A stretch of DNA of 64,000 nucleotides from the NCBI RefSeq assembly GCF_022605725.1, contig NC_065550.1, positions 5,518,001 to 5,582,000 on the forward strand, given 5' to 3'. The notes beneath the pieces were generated by a model, which was not told the origin of the DNA, ran no database searches, and saw only the letters and a program-made list of their open reading frames with translations. The translations under genes and the position numbers were made by a program. This DNA comes from Anthonomus grandis grandis (lineage: Eukaryota > Arthropoda > Insecta > Coleoptera > Curculionidae). Shown piece after piece: positions 45,041-55,559 of the stretch (within the stretch, counting starts at the first letter, position 1; each line of letters starts with the position of its first letter).

Positions 45041-46037
45041 ATAGATGAAGGGTACAGACTAAAAAGGGGTAATGTCAATTTTTACTCATTTTGAGCTGTT
45101 CAGTCCGTTCAACTTTTAACAGATAGAAGTATCACGTAGTAACATTATACAGGCGAAAAAGGAAAGAGTCGCCAGATATCGACAATTTAAATCAAGCTGT
45201 ACTGACTAAAAAGGAGGAGAATCCGCGCGACACATGCTAAGAAGGGGGAACGTCACAAATGCACGTTATTCTGGAACTGTCAGAACGCTCTCATAGCTGC
45301 AGTTGCTTTTATTTGCCGATTGTGTTTACCGGTTCTGGTGTTCTGGTGTTTATTAATTGTTTATTAAACTTTTAGAAATATAATTGACAAGTCGTGTTTT
45401 AATACTGTTTATTAGCAAACAGTCTAAAATGAACCCAAATATCAGTGACAGTGAAGACTTAGCAAGTTCTTAGCTTGACTTAATGCAAGTTCAAGAAAAA
45501 AAGAAAAAATTTACGGAAGATTAACCGATGTTTCTAAAAAACTTAACTTACAAAGCCACGTGACAGGAAGCGACTACCAATGTAAACGTAGTGGACTTAT
45601 TAGTGTCGGTCCTGTACAAAAGCGACAACCGCGTAACGCAGAAGAGGTCGCAAGATTACATGACAGTTCATTTGCTTATCGTGTCGTCGTCTCTTGGGAT
45701 GGTGAGACAACAGAAGTACCTGTTTGTTTCAAGGCTTTTTTTTCCTTACATGGTATAACCGAAAAAAAACTTGAAATTCTCCAGAAATCTTTAAAAACGA
45801 CTGGCAGCGCCCCAATTATTAAACGAGAAAAACACTTAGGTCTTTTAAGTTGAAACAGGAATCTAAAGATCTAGTAGTCAATCATATTAGTTCTTTCAAA
45901 GGACGGCGACAAGGCCATTACAGCCTAAAGGATTCTTCAAAAACCTACCAGCCCGAAGATTTGAATATCAAAAAAATGTACAGTATGTACAAAAATGCCG
46001 TTACAGCTCAAAAATATCGTGTGTCATATGAAACATA

Positions 46038-47190
46038 TCGTCGTCGTAAAGTCAAAACCTCGTATCTCAATTTTTTGCGTTTTTGAGTTACGAGCATAGT
46101 ACATGTCAATAAATCCTTTAGCGTTAAATGCAAAACCTCTTATCAAAATTAGACGTTATGCGACGGCGCAGTAAATAAGTAATAAATACTCGTACCTGAA
46201 ATATGCTTATCGTGAAATGTAAAAATTGTGTGTGCACGTTGCAACGTGCACAAGGACAGTGTTTTAAGAAATATTTATGTCCAAGCGGTTCAGCTAGTTC
46301 CCTTTTTACCCGCTGGAAAGCTTTACTTTAAACAAAAACTGGCATGTCACAATTTTACTGTTTATAGTTTAAAGGATAACAGGGTCGTTTGCTATGTATG
46401 GCATGAAAGTGAAGGCGGCTTAGATGCAAATTGCTTCGCATCTTGTCCCACGGACTTTCTAGACACAGAAATTAAAGAGGAAGATAAGCAAAAAAAGCAA
46501 ATATTTTATAGTGATGGATGTGCTCAAAACCGAAACAATTTGTTGTCAAATGCTTTACTTCAATATTCAATGAAAAATAATGTCACAATAAGTCAAAATT
46601 ATTTAGTAAAGGGACATTCGCAAATGGAATGTGACAGCGTCCATTCCACAATAGAGAGTGCAAAGAAGAAAAAGGAAATTCAGGCGCCTTCAAATTATGT
46701 ACAGATCATTCAACAGGCAAGGAAAAGTGAACCTTACAAAGTCAAATACGTAGATTATAATTTTTTTATGTCTTTTGACGACATTAAATACGTTTCTTCA
46801 ATAAGGCCTGGGCTCAAGAAAGGTGATTTTTGTGTAACAGATTTAAGAGGCCTTAGGTATTCTTCATACGGAATCGAATACAAACTAAACTTTCATCAGG
46901 AATGGGCGCCTTTGCCAAGAAGAATAAACTGGAAAGGTGGATCAGCAGCTATTAAGAAGTTGTACGATGCACCTCTTGCAATAAAGGGTGATAAGTATGA
47001 TCAATTACAATCTCTTAAACCCGTTATCCACAAGGATTACCATGCATTTTATGATTCGCTAAGAAAGTTATAAATATCAATATTTTTTGGTCATATTTAT
47101 GTAAAACTAGAGCGTAGGTTTTGTATTTGAATAAAAATATTACAAAGAAAAGATATAGTATTATTTCTAGATTTCGTATTATATCTATAT
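46038..47190 (+). mobile_element. Nested family member inside element B (no clear ends)
   Basis: The host gene stops at YETYR (46037) and resumes at IFSRDF (47190), so about 1.15 kb is inserted. Its left side contains a hairpin (CTCGTATCTCAA at 46053 against TTGAGTTACGAG ending 46092). It carries the 3' half of a different family gene (46228-47073). Confidence 0.65.
46228..47073 (+). CDS. Partial transposase-like protein of the nested member (281 codons)
   Basis: The open frame starts within a 5'-truncated gene (CARCNVHKDSVLRNIYVQAV). It has KLACHNFTVYSLKDNRVVCY in place of element A's SIYSGKKAKS region. It also has IFYSDGCAQNRNNLLSNALL, KGHSQMECDSVHSTIESAKK and a C-terminal LQSLKPVIHKDYHAFYDSL. 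The Asp, His and Cys-Asp motifs match the other three copies. It is therefore the same family but a distinct subfamily. The N-terminal half, with its Cys-rich motif and coiled coil, is missing. A 20-bp palindrome (GTGCACGTTGCAACGTGCAC, 46232-46251) lies at the truncated end. Confidence 0.65.
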   Translation: MCARCNVHKDSVLRNIYVQAVQLVPFLPAGKLYFKQKLACHNFTVYSLKDNRVVCYVWHESEGGLDANCFASCPTDFLDTEIKEEDKQKKQIFYSDGCAQNRNNLLSNALLQYSMKNNVTISQNYLVKGHSQMECDSVHSTIESAKKKKEIQAPSNYVQIIQQARKSEPYKVKYVDYNFFMSFDDIKYVSSIRPGLKKGDFCVTDLRGLRYSSYGIEYKLNFHQEWAPLPRRINWKGGSAAIKKLYDAPLAIKGDKYDQLQSLKPVIHKDYHAFYDSLRKL

Positions 47191-48734
47191 TATAGATCCA
47201 TTTTCTCACGAGACTTCAACATATCATTTGGTTAAGGTCGGATACGTGCAGTATCTGTGACGAATACTTGGCAAATATTATGTCCCTAGAAGCCAAAATG
47301 AAGAATGTGTCAGAAAATACAATAGAAAAAAAAACAACTAGGTGACAAAATCACTACCCTCCAACAGCAAAATCTACTTCGCAAGCATGAAGCTGAACTG
47401 TTTTATTTAAGAAAAAAGACTGCAAAATTATCCAGTCGGGCAAATAAGAACAAAGAAGCAATATGCATGGATTTTGCTAAAAATCTGCCAGTGCCCAACA
47501 TCAGCACAAATGATGTTTATTATAAGAGACAGTTATCTGTATTCTCTTTTAATATTCATGTTTTGTCGACTAGTCAAAGTATAATCGATGTTGCATCATT
47601 TCGTCTACAACTTTCTGCCTAGTAGTGTTCGAGTCCTCGATATATTTTGCAACTCATGTGGGGGACAGCATAAGAATTATACAGTTATCCGTGATTACAC
47701 ACACACAGTTATGCGTGATTACCTCTATCACTTAGTGCATGTGCAAAAAAGGTTTCATGAAATCAAGATTAGTTTTCCCATTAGAGAACATTCATTTAGA
47801 AAATGCGACAAGGATTTTGGACTAGATCAGCAAAAGTCGCGTGTGCAACTTCCAAATGAATGGGCTGTAGTTTTCAGAACTGCACGAGTTAAACCAAATC
47901 ATTTTAATGTTAGGGAAATCACTTTTGATTTTTTTAAATGCTGGACTGTGCATTTTTTTACACTTTACAAGCATAAGGGCCCAATGAAGATCCGCCCCAT
48001 ACGTGAACTCGTCAAAGATCATCCCAGGGTTGTCTACCATCGCTCACCACGGAATGGTATGGAGTCCGCTGTTTTGATTGAACCGAAGAAAAAATTTATC
48101 AATAATTTGCCAAACAATTTGTTCGAATTACCAGGCCAATTATACAAAGGTAACTATGCACATAATATTATTTTCCAATGCTAACGATGTTTTATCTATT
48201 TGCAGGACTACTGTCTATAACACTGGCCAAGTACAAGGACCTGCAGTGCTTAATGAAATTTTGTCGCAATCCAACCGCTAGAAAATATTTATCTACATTA
48301 AAACATACCAGAAATGTTAAAGACAAGGGGCTTCCTTTCCAAAAGCTTGGGGTGTAAGAGGCGCAAAAAAAGTGTTTGAACTTTTTGTGTATCTTTCCCA
48401 ATTAAATGATAAATAAATCCGAAATAACGTTTGCTGGTTTGCTTTAGAATAGCTTGTGTATATAAAAACTGATTATACCTCAAAACTACAGTGGAAATAT
48501 GTGACATTCCCCCTTCTTCTTCGTTACAATCTATAGTTTCTTCTCCTTTTTTGCTCTAAAAAAATTTTTTATGGAATTTCATTAATATTTTCTCAATTCC
48601 AAATAGGCATAATAAACTAAATCCATCAATACAAAGTAATAAAGTAGTAAGTTATTGGGTTTTAAAATTAAAAATTGATTTCCTTAAAATTAACTATTTT
48701 TTACATTCTCCCTTTTTAGCCTGTATCCTTCAGA

Positions 48735-49550
48735 TGTGATAAAAGTTAGATTTATATCAGACAAAAGATTCAGTCGCAGCACTGTACCCTATTGAACTAA
48801 AATTGTTTTTAATTTTTTATTATATTGTAACGATAACAGCCGAGAATGTGCGTGGAAAGTTAGGAAATGTTTTGGAACAATGGTCTACTTAATATATTAA
48901 GGTAAGCTTGGACTTAAAAAGATGTTCCTCTAATAACACTTTACCAATATATTCAAGTAAAGTGCGATTTTCTAGCGTGTAATTTCCAGTTAAATCCTGT
49001 TTTTTTTTTAATTTTTTTTATAATTAATGTTTGGTGGTATTATTATTTTGCTGCCCATTCTTTTGAGGATAAATGATATTTATTTTTTATGAGAATATGC
49101 ATACTTGTGTTAATTATTATTACGGTTTCTCCGTAATTGATTGTAATAATTCTACGTATGATTATAATTTCTAATTATTATATTCTGATCATTATTACGT
49201 AAATTAAATAATTTGAATGATTGAATAGTTATGGTAGTTCGTAAATCAACTTCATAAGTTTTATTTTACTCTAATTATTTGGGAGTTTAAATGTAATTAA
49301 TTGGGAAATTTATTTTATTTTTTGTTTTTTTATTCTGGATATGATACCTACATTATAGAGGGATATTTCATTTTGTTAATACATATATTTCATTTTATTC
49401 TGGTATTTATTGTGTACATACATATATAATAAATCAGTCTTAGAACATTGAAAGGCTAGAAGTAGCAAACAGTGGAACTATGGGCAGTTTGTTTGCTTGC
49501 AACATCTCTGATGCAATAATGCCAAATCCTTATAAAGAAATTGTAAGAAA
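48735..49550. other. Very AT-rich intron sequence, nothing recognised
   Basis: No ORF or repeat could be identified between elements B and C. Confidence 0.4.
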
Positions 49551-49555
49551 ACACT

Positions 49556-51985
49556 TGAAGGCCACAGGCAAAGAAGGCGCTATGTCAATTTTTAAGGAAA
49601 TTGAGTTATCAGTGCCATCTATTAGAAAAATTTCAAAAGTTTAACCCTATCCTACCGTTCAGGCTATAAATGCGTTCAGTCAGAAGTAATTTCAATTTTT
49701 AATATTGACGAAGGCGCCATGTCAGTGCGGTGCTGGGTAAGAAGGCGCTTAGTCAGACTAAACCTTTGCTTTTTTGTTATTTATTTGCATTTCATAGTAA
49801 ATTATGGCTTAGTTTGTTTATTTGAACATGTGGTGCTTGATGTAAAAATAATAATTATGTCGGAATCTAAAAGTACTGATGTAGTAGTGCCTGCCCTGAA
49901 TTTTTCAACTAAAAAAAGGAAATTAAGTGATGTTATGAAAAAAATCAACTTAAGAAGCCATGTTATTGGCAAAGATTGTGGTTGCAAACGTTACAAGTGC
50001 TTTGAAAATGTGCCCGAAGTAGAAAGGTTACAGGTAATTAGGCGGTTTAACGAATTAAATTCGGTTGATGAGCAAAATATCTACTTATGCGATTTAATCA
50101 CAGTATTACCAATAAAACAGAGAAGGCCTCGCAAAACAGAAGAAGCTGCTGTACTTCACGATGTCTCCTATCATTATAGAATAAGATTCTCTGCCAATGG
50201 AAGCATACAAGAAAAGCAGGTGTGTCAAAAAGCTTTTTTGGCGATGCATGGCAGTGAAAGGAAAAAACTGGAAGTACTTTAAAGGTCCTTAAAACAAAAA
50301 GGTGAGGCTCCACGTGACCGCAGGGACAAACACTTGAATCGTCCTCATAAGCTTTCAGATAAATCCAGAAACCTAGTCCGGGATCATATTAAATCTTTTA
50401 AAGGGCGTAAGACGCACTATAGCCTAAGAAAAACCACCAAAGTTTATTTGCCTGAAGACTTGAACATTAAAAAGATGTTTAAAATGTTTGAAGAGAAGTT
50501 TCCCCTAATAAAAGTTTCATATGAAACATATCGAACTATATTTAGTTCAGAATTTAATATAGCTTTCCAAGGTCAGACACCTGCAGTGAGTGTGATACAC
50601 ATTTGGCGAAAATAAAAGGATTGGAAGCTAGTAAACAAAGCATAGAAGACAAAATATCTGTAAAATATAAACAAATAGAGAGAGACATAAAAAAACTTGA
50701 AATGGAAAACAAGTTACACAAATTAAAAGCAGAAGTATTTTACCAGAGGAAACGAAATGCAAAGAAAAACAGCCAGAAGAGCATTTCTACAGAAGCTATC
50801 TGCTTAGATTACGCAAAAAATCTGCCAGTTCCTAATATAACAACGAATGATGTTTATTACAAAAGACAACTTTCCATCTATTCATTCATGTTTTATCCAC
50901 ATCCCATTTAGTGTTTTACATGACTCCAGAAATTACTGGAAATAAAGGTAGTGACTCCGTTAGCTCTCTACTCCATCATTTTTTATTTAACTTTCTTGAT
51001 GAATATGTTCGACATTTGGAGATTTTTTGTGACTCGTGTGGAGGCCAAAATAAAAATTACACTTTAATTCGTGCTCTTCATTACATAGCACATACTGAAA
51101 AGAAACTAGATTCAGTTAAAATAAAATTTCCAATCAGAGGCCATAGTTACATGGAATGTGACACAGATTTTGGTCTCATTAACCAAAAAATACGTGCAGA
51201 ATTACCCACGGACTGGTATGATCACTTCAAATCTGCTAGGGCAAGGCCTATGCCCTTTGAAGTTGTTGAAGCCAAACAAGATCTTTTTAGAAACTGGACG
51301 TCCTTTTTGAAGCCCAGATATAGAAGAAAATGTCCTTTTTCAACAAGACCGATAAGAGAACTGAAGATTGTGAGAGAACATCCCCAATTAATCTACTTCA
51401 GAAACAGCTACAATGGGATGTGGGAATCAAGCCCCATAACAGACAGAAAATTTCGACCTAATAAACTGCTTAAAGCTGCACAATTTAATCTTCCCGATTT
51501 GTTATTTGATGATGAGTTTAGTGTATGACAAATTTTTAAATAGTTTTACTATTATAGGGAATTTAAATTTTAGGTCCATTACCCTTGAGTCATGCAAAAT
51601 GGAAAGATTTACAAGATCTTAAAAAAATTTGCGGACCCGAGGCTCAGCAATACTTTGACAGCATTCCATTTTTAAGAAACTGACACTGGCCACCACAAAA
51701 ATTAATTATTGCTGGTATTAATAATTTTTGACAATTAAGATTTTTTTTTAATGAAAAACTTAGGTTAAGAATCATAATGTTTTATAATAAATCATAATAT
51801 GACAATTTGATTTGATTTAATTTACTAGATAAACATTAATAATAAACATGAAAGCTACATTTGTGTATCATTTATTTGGAATATTTCTCACCCCAACGAA
51901 CAAAAATTAAGGTTCCAATGCTTTAGAACGGGTTTTCTCGAAATCCCATTTTTTGACATAGCGCCTTCTTTGCCTGTGGTCTTCA
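49556..51985 (+). mobile_element. DNA-transposon-like element C (DUF7869-like family)
   Basis: TGAAGGCCACAGGCAAAGAA at 49556 mirrors TTCTTTGCCTGTGGTCTTCA ending at 51985 with one mismatch. The repeat continues inward with GGCGCTATGTCA, which recurs (GGCGCCATGTCA at about 49712; GCGCTTAGTCA at about 49745). CT flanks both ends, possibly a 2-bp duplication. Length 2430 bp. Confidence 0.85.
49857..51683 (+). pseudogene. Element C transposase-like gene, nearly intact
   Basis: ATG 49857 gives SESKSTDVVVPALNFSTKKR, GKDCGCKRYKCFENVPEVER and CQKAFLAMHGSERKKLEVL. A TAA (50280) then breaks the frame without shifting it. NHL- and SFKGRKTHYSLRKTTKVYLP follow. A one-base loss near 50569 is needed to reach RSDTCSECDTHLAKIK, followed by a Lys-rich coiled coil and AICLDYAKNLPVPNITTNDV. 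A second shift near 50886 leads to LEIFCDSCGGQNKNYTLIRA, IRGHSYMECDTDFGLINQKI and RPIRELKIVREHPQLIYFRN. A small last intron (51521-51573) leads to SHAKWKDLQDLKKICG and a stop at 51683. Three lesions only. Confidence 0.8.
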
Positions 51986-52697
51986 CTTTATAATATCATA
52001 AAAATTTGTCACTTAATTTGATAGACACAAAATAATACTAAATAAACTAAACTGTGATAAGACACGTAGATAACGTATTTTAAAGAAAAAGGTAATGATA
52101 TAGCAACGCTGCTCGATCCCATTGTTGGATGCCACCGAAACAAGGAAACCAGTGACTGGTTTCCTTGACCATTGTTGGTACGATGATGAGGCAAAGAAAA
52201 CAATCGATTTACCCTCAGATTACGGTGCGGAATATTAAAGGAAAGTTTATTAAGTAGTTCGGGATAAATCTCAAGGCCATTTAAAGGTTTTTAAATAAAC
52301 ATTATATGGTTCTCAGTGCGTCTCTTAAGTAAACCTTGTATATTCAGCAAGTTTATTGCTTCATTATAACATTGGTCATTAGGAACTGGAATCTGAAGTT
52401 TGTAAAGGCAGAATCATAAAAAACTATTTTGAACTCTCATCAGGAACAACCCTGGTCACCGCTTGAACCTTCTGAATTTGTTCCTCCAGTAGAGTCACTC
52501 TAGTACCAATCTCAAATAAGTTTTTGATTTTGGGGGCACACTCCTTGCAAATGTATGGAATGGAACTACTCTGAGCTGAAATGGCACGAACTTCACTGGA
52601 TCCTATGTTTGAAACCTTCTTGCACCTAATAATTTTGCACCAATCACAAGGGTATCCGAAGATACCGCCTGGATTTTTTGATGGATCCTTAAAAGTA

Positions 52698-55374
52698 GGG
52701 GAGAGTGTTTCACAATCAGACACAAAATAGATTTTGCTAAGTATTGACCTTGTTTATTGAACCAACCAAAATATGATTATCACTAAAATAAATTAAGACT
52801 AAACATAAGTTTTTATGGTAGAACAAACATCATAAACCAAAAACTAATTTAAAAAAAGTTTGTTTAACAAAAAAAGGACAGTTGTCTGTTAGTGGAACAC
52901 ACATGTTCCACATCCAGACACTGCATGTTCCACAATAAGAAAAAAGGTAATAATGTTTTAACGAACTTCTAAAGCTGAAAAATTTACTTCAAATTTCAAA
53001 TAAGATTGTTGCCGCTTTGTTGTTCCTACATGTGCGGGTTTTGGTAACACCATCTTAATGTTTTCCAAACATACCAATGAGACGTCTTCTATTTCGGGGT
53101 AAATGAAGCTGTTATTATACTTAACGGACTTTCTCAAAAATTTGACCTCGCATTCCTTATCCTTTTTACAGAACACTTCAGCTATGTAATAAATTTTTTT
53201 CTTTTGTCCATAAATTCTATAAAAATAAAACTTCTGACTCTTTATTAAGCTTATCTAGAAGTGGTTGATCGATTTCTCCTACAAAATCAATATCATCATC
53301 GGAACTTTCGGTTACAAGCATCGCCGCGTCTTCATTTTCTTCGTCTGTTGAGTCTTCATCGATTACTTTTCTTTTCACGACCTTATTCTTCTTAACACTT
53401 TTTTTTCTTTCTCGCTCCATTTGTTTAGCTTCTAGGGCGATCTTTTCTGGAGTGTCCGTGGCGATAATACTTTCAGCTTTTTCTCTCTTCTTTCTCTGAT
53501 TTTTTCGTTTTTCAGCTTTTGGGTATCCTTTAAATTGTTGTAGACTTACGAAAGTTTCTTTGTGATTTTGTGTAGGTGTTGTGTTTAAACTAACTGATAC
53601 TGAAACTAAGGAGTCTGACATTATATTTTCTTCAATGCATTTTGATGTTGATGGTTGATTTGGATCCATAAGTCGTTGAGTTTCTTCATTGTTTTGATCC
53701 ACATTCCTATCAGTTACGCTGCTAATTGCAAAGTCTGTAAATATGAATTTATTGAAGGGATAAATCTCAGTTTTTCGAAATCCGGATTTGATATTAGCGG
53801 GAGTCATCGATTTTTCAAATGCATAAGCAACACAGCCAGCGATATCAAAAATAGAAACAGGTATCCCAGGCTGCTCTAAAAGCCATGTTTGCAAGGCAGT
53901 ATTGTAGAATGATTTAAACAAAAAAAACACCGAGACATCTAATGGTTGCAGCTTGTTGGAAGTATGTGGCGGTAAGGTCAAAATGATCACTCCATTTTCC
54001 TTGGCTAGATTTATTCCTTCTATCGTTAGATGACTCTCGTGATTGTCAAAAATTAGGAGAGAAGGGTTTTCTTTTGTGCTGGACGTATGTTTAATGAAGT
54101 GCCTTACAACGCTTGGAAACAATTCACCAGTCATCCATCCAGAATCGGAAACCAATCCCAAAGTACCATGCGGTGCTCCATAAGTCATTCGAGGATTAAA
54201 CTTTTTTCGTGGACAAATCATGACTGGTGGTATTGTATTCCCGGATGCTGATATAATACAACAAGTGGTGACCAGTAAACCTCGTTTGGCACTCGTGCAG
54301 GAAGAGACCTGCTTGATCCCTCTCTGACCAACAATCTTTTTCGGTTTTTGGACGGTTGTGGTGGCAGTTTCATCTAAATTATAAATTCTCGTACCGCTGT
54401 AAAAATTTCCATGGTTCTGAAACACTTTTTCCAAATTTTTGAAAAAAAGTCCAACATTGTGTTTGTTGAATGATGTCGCTCTAGAGAGGCTACATCCTTC
54501 TGGCTGGCGAAGACTTAATTCTGCATGTCTGGACATAAATCCAAGGAACCATTCGCGTCCAGCTTCCTTGTTTGTTTGCCAATTTTCCGAAATTTTACAA
54601 TTATTAATAGTTGCCATTTCATAAGCCAGTTTTCTGATATTAATGACCGTTTGTCCGTAACACATTTTTGAGCAAGTTAATACGTAATCGGCTAGGGCTT
54701 TTTCTTGATTTTTAGAAAAAACTTTTCTACAAGCATAATTTGGAGCCATTTTAATCTCTTTGGTGGGATTCTGTTTTTGCCTTTTTACAAATTCATAAAC
54801 CGTTTGAAAATTTAAATTGTATCATTTTAAATTGTCTTAAAGATATCTTCTCTTCGGTGACTGCTCTAACAGCAGCTCTCATGGATTGTTCATCAAATTG
54901 CCCTTTATCGCTTTTTCGCTGACGTCCTCGAGCCATTTTTCCTGAAATATAAATTAAATTTTTACAAAAACAATTACTTTTTCAACAACACTCCAAACAA
55001 GCGTTGTGGTCCAAACATGCTGTCTGAAGGTGGAACACAACCTACAATACAAAATTAAATTTAACTGTGACCTTCATACATAACCTACAAAAGTAAACTT
55101 GCTTATAAAATGTCGACAAAAGAGCCCAAAATCTGATGTAAAGGTTGTTTTTGTAATACTAATACTACTAGTTTTGTAATACATATCAACGTTAGAAAAA
55201 ACTTACCTTGAAAAACGATTTTTTTATTAAAAAATGCACAAAACCAAGAGAACAGCGATCAAACTTTGTTTACCACATCGGCGTGTATAACCGCACTATC
55301 CGAACGAAAAACGTCAAACTTGCGGCGGCAATTTTAAAATTACATGCTTTGTCTGATTGTGGAACATTTTCCCC
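52698..55374 (-). mobile_element. Pogo-type transposon with TA duplication
   Basis: GGGGAGAGTGTTTCACAATC at the left and the mirrored GATTGTGGAACATTTTCCCC at the right are inverted repeats of about 24 bp with three mismatches. TA lies directly outside (52696-52697, 55375-55376). At 2677 bp with one transposase gene it is a full-length copy. Confidence 0.92.
52958..54936 (-). pseudogene. Pogo transposase (DDE_1), two frame breaks
   Basis: ATG 54936 gives ARGRQRKSDKGQFDEQSMRA, the CENP-B/Psq-like helix-turn-helix start. One frame shift near 54805 joins it to QTVYEFVKRQKQNPTKEIKM. From 54749 to 53217 a 510-codon frame is open. It has a second HTH (KALADYVLTCSKMCYGQT), then YNLDETATTTVQKPKKIVGQ (first Asp), LLIFDNHESHLTIEG (second Asp) and TLPPHTSNKLQPLDVSVFFL (last acidic residue). 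A long Lys/Glu-rich linker follows (KRKNQRKKREKAESIIATDT). A frame shift or short intron near 53217 leads to a C-terminal tail (IAEVFCKKDKECEVKFLRKS, LPKPAHVGTTKRQQSYLKF). With so few lesions this copy is young. Frames rather than residues are the only defect seen. Confidence 0.9.
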
Positions 55375-55559
55375 TACAAGACACATCACAATCAGCACAT
55401 TTTTCAGACACGGCTACAAAGCATGCACCATAAGAGGTTACGAATGTTTTACAAAAAGATTGAAAACTAATGGAAGCTCACTCAGAAAAACTAACTATAT
55501 ATCCACATTTAACAACACCACTGAAAGTGCCATAAATTACACCACTTGAAATAATATCC

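Larger units (their letters stand above)
45429..48356 (+). pseudogene. Element B transposase-like gene, several breaks and an insertion
   Basis: The reading begins with ATG 45429 (MNPNISDSEDLASS, then a stop). It continues SHVTGSDYQCKRSG, where about 35 codons seen in element C are missing. Then come VVVSWDGETTEVPVCFKAFF and NHISSFKGRRQGHYSLKDSS, up to VSYETYR at 46037. After the nested insert it resumes IFSRDFNISFG (about 47190), RSDTCSICDEYLANIM and AICMDFAKNLPVPNISTNDV. From 47588 it reads LDIFCNSCGGQHKNYT, then REHSFRKCDKDFGLDQQKSR and RPIRELVKDHPRVVY. A final exon after ttgcag (48206) gives LLSITLAKYKDLQCLMKFCR and ends at 48356. (Several frames are involved.). Confidence 0.75.
45046..48732 (+). 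mobile_element. DNA-transposon-like element B (DUF7869-like family) with nested member
   Basis: TGAAGGGTACAGACTAAAAA at 45046 mirrors CTTTTTAGCCTGTATCCTTCA ending at 48732, an inverted end of about 30 bp with a few mismatches. GA flanks both ends, possibly a 2-bp target duplication. The end consensus resembles that of element C (TGAAG...ACAG...AATGTCA-like). Its gene is interrupted between 46038 and about 47190 by another family member. Confidence 0.8.

Noticed and set aside
46232..46251. Perfect 20-bp palindrome GTGCACGTTGCAACGTGCAC
   Set aside because: It lies within coding sequence of a truncated transposon gene; nothing else points to a regulatory role.
52697..52723. ATG of the 99-codon ORF at 52424-52723
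   Set aside because: The first nine codons come from the terminal repeat of the pogo element, so this start is an artefact of the insertion.
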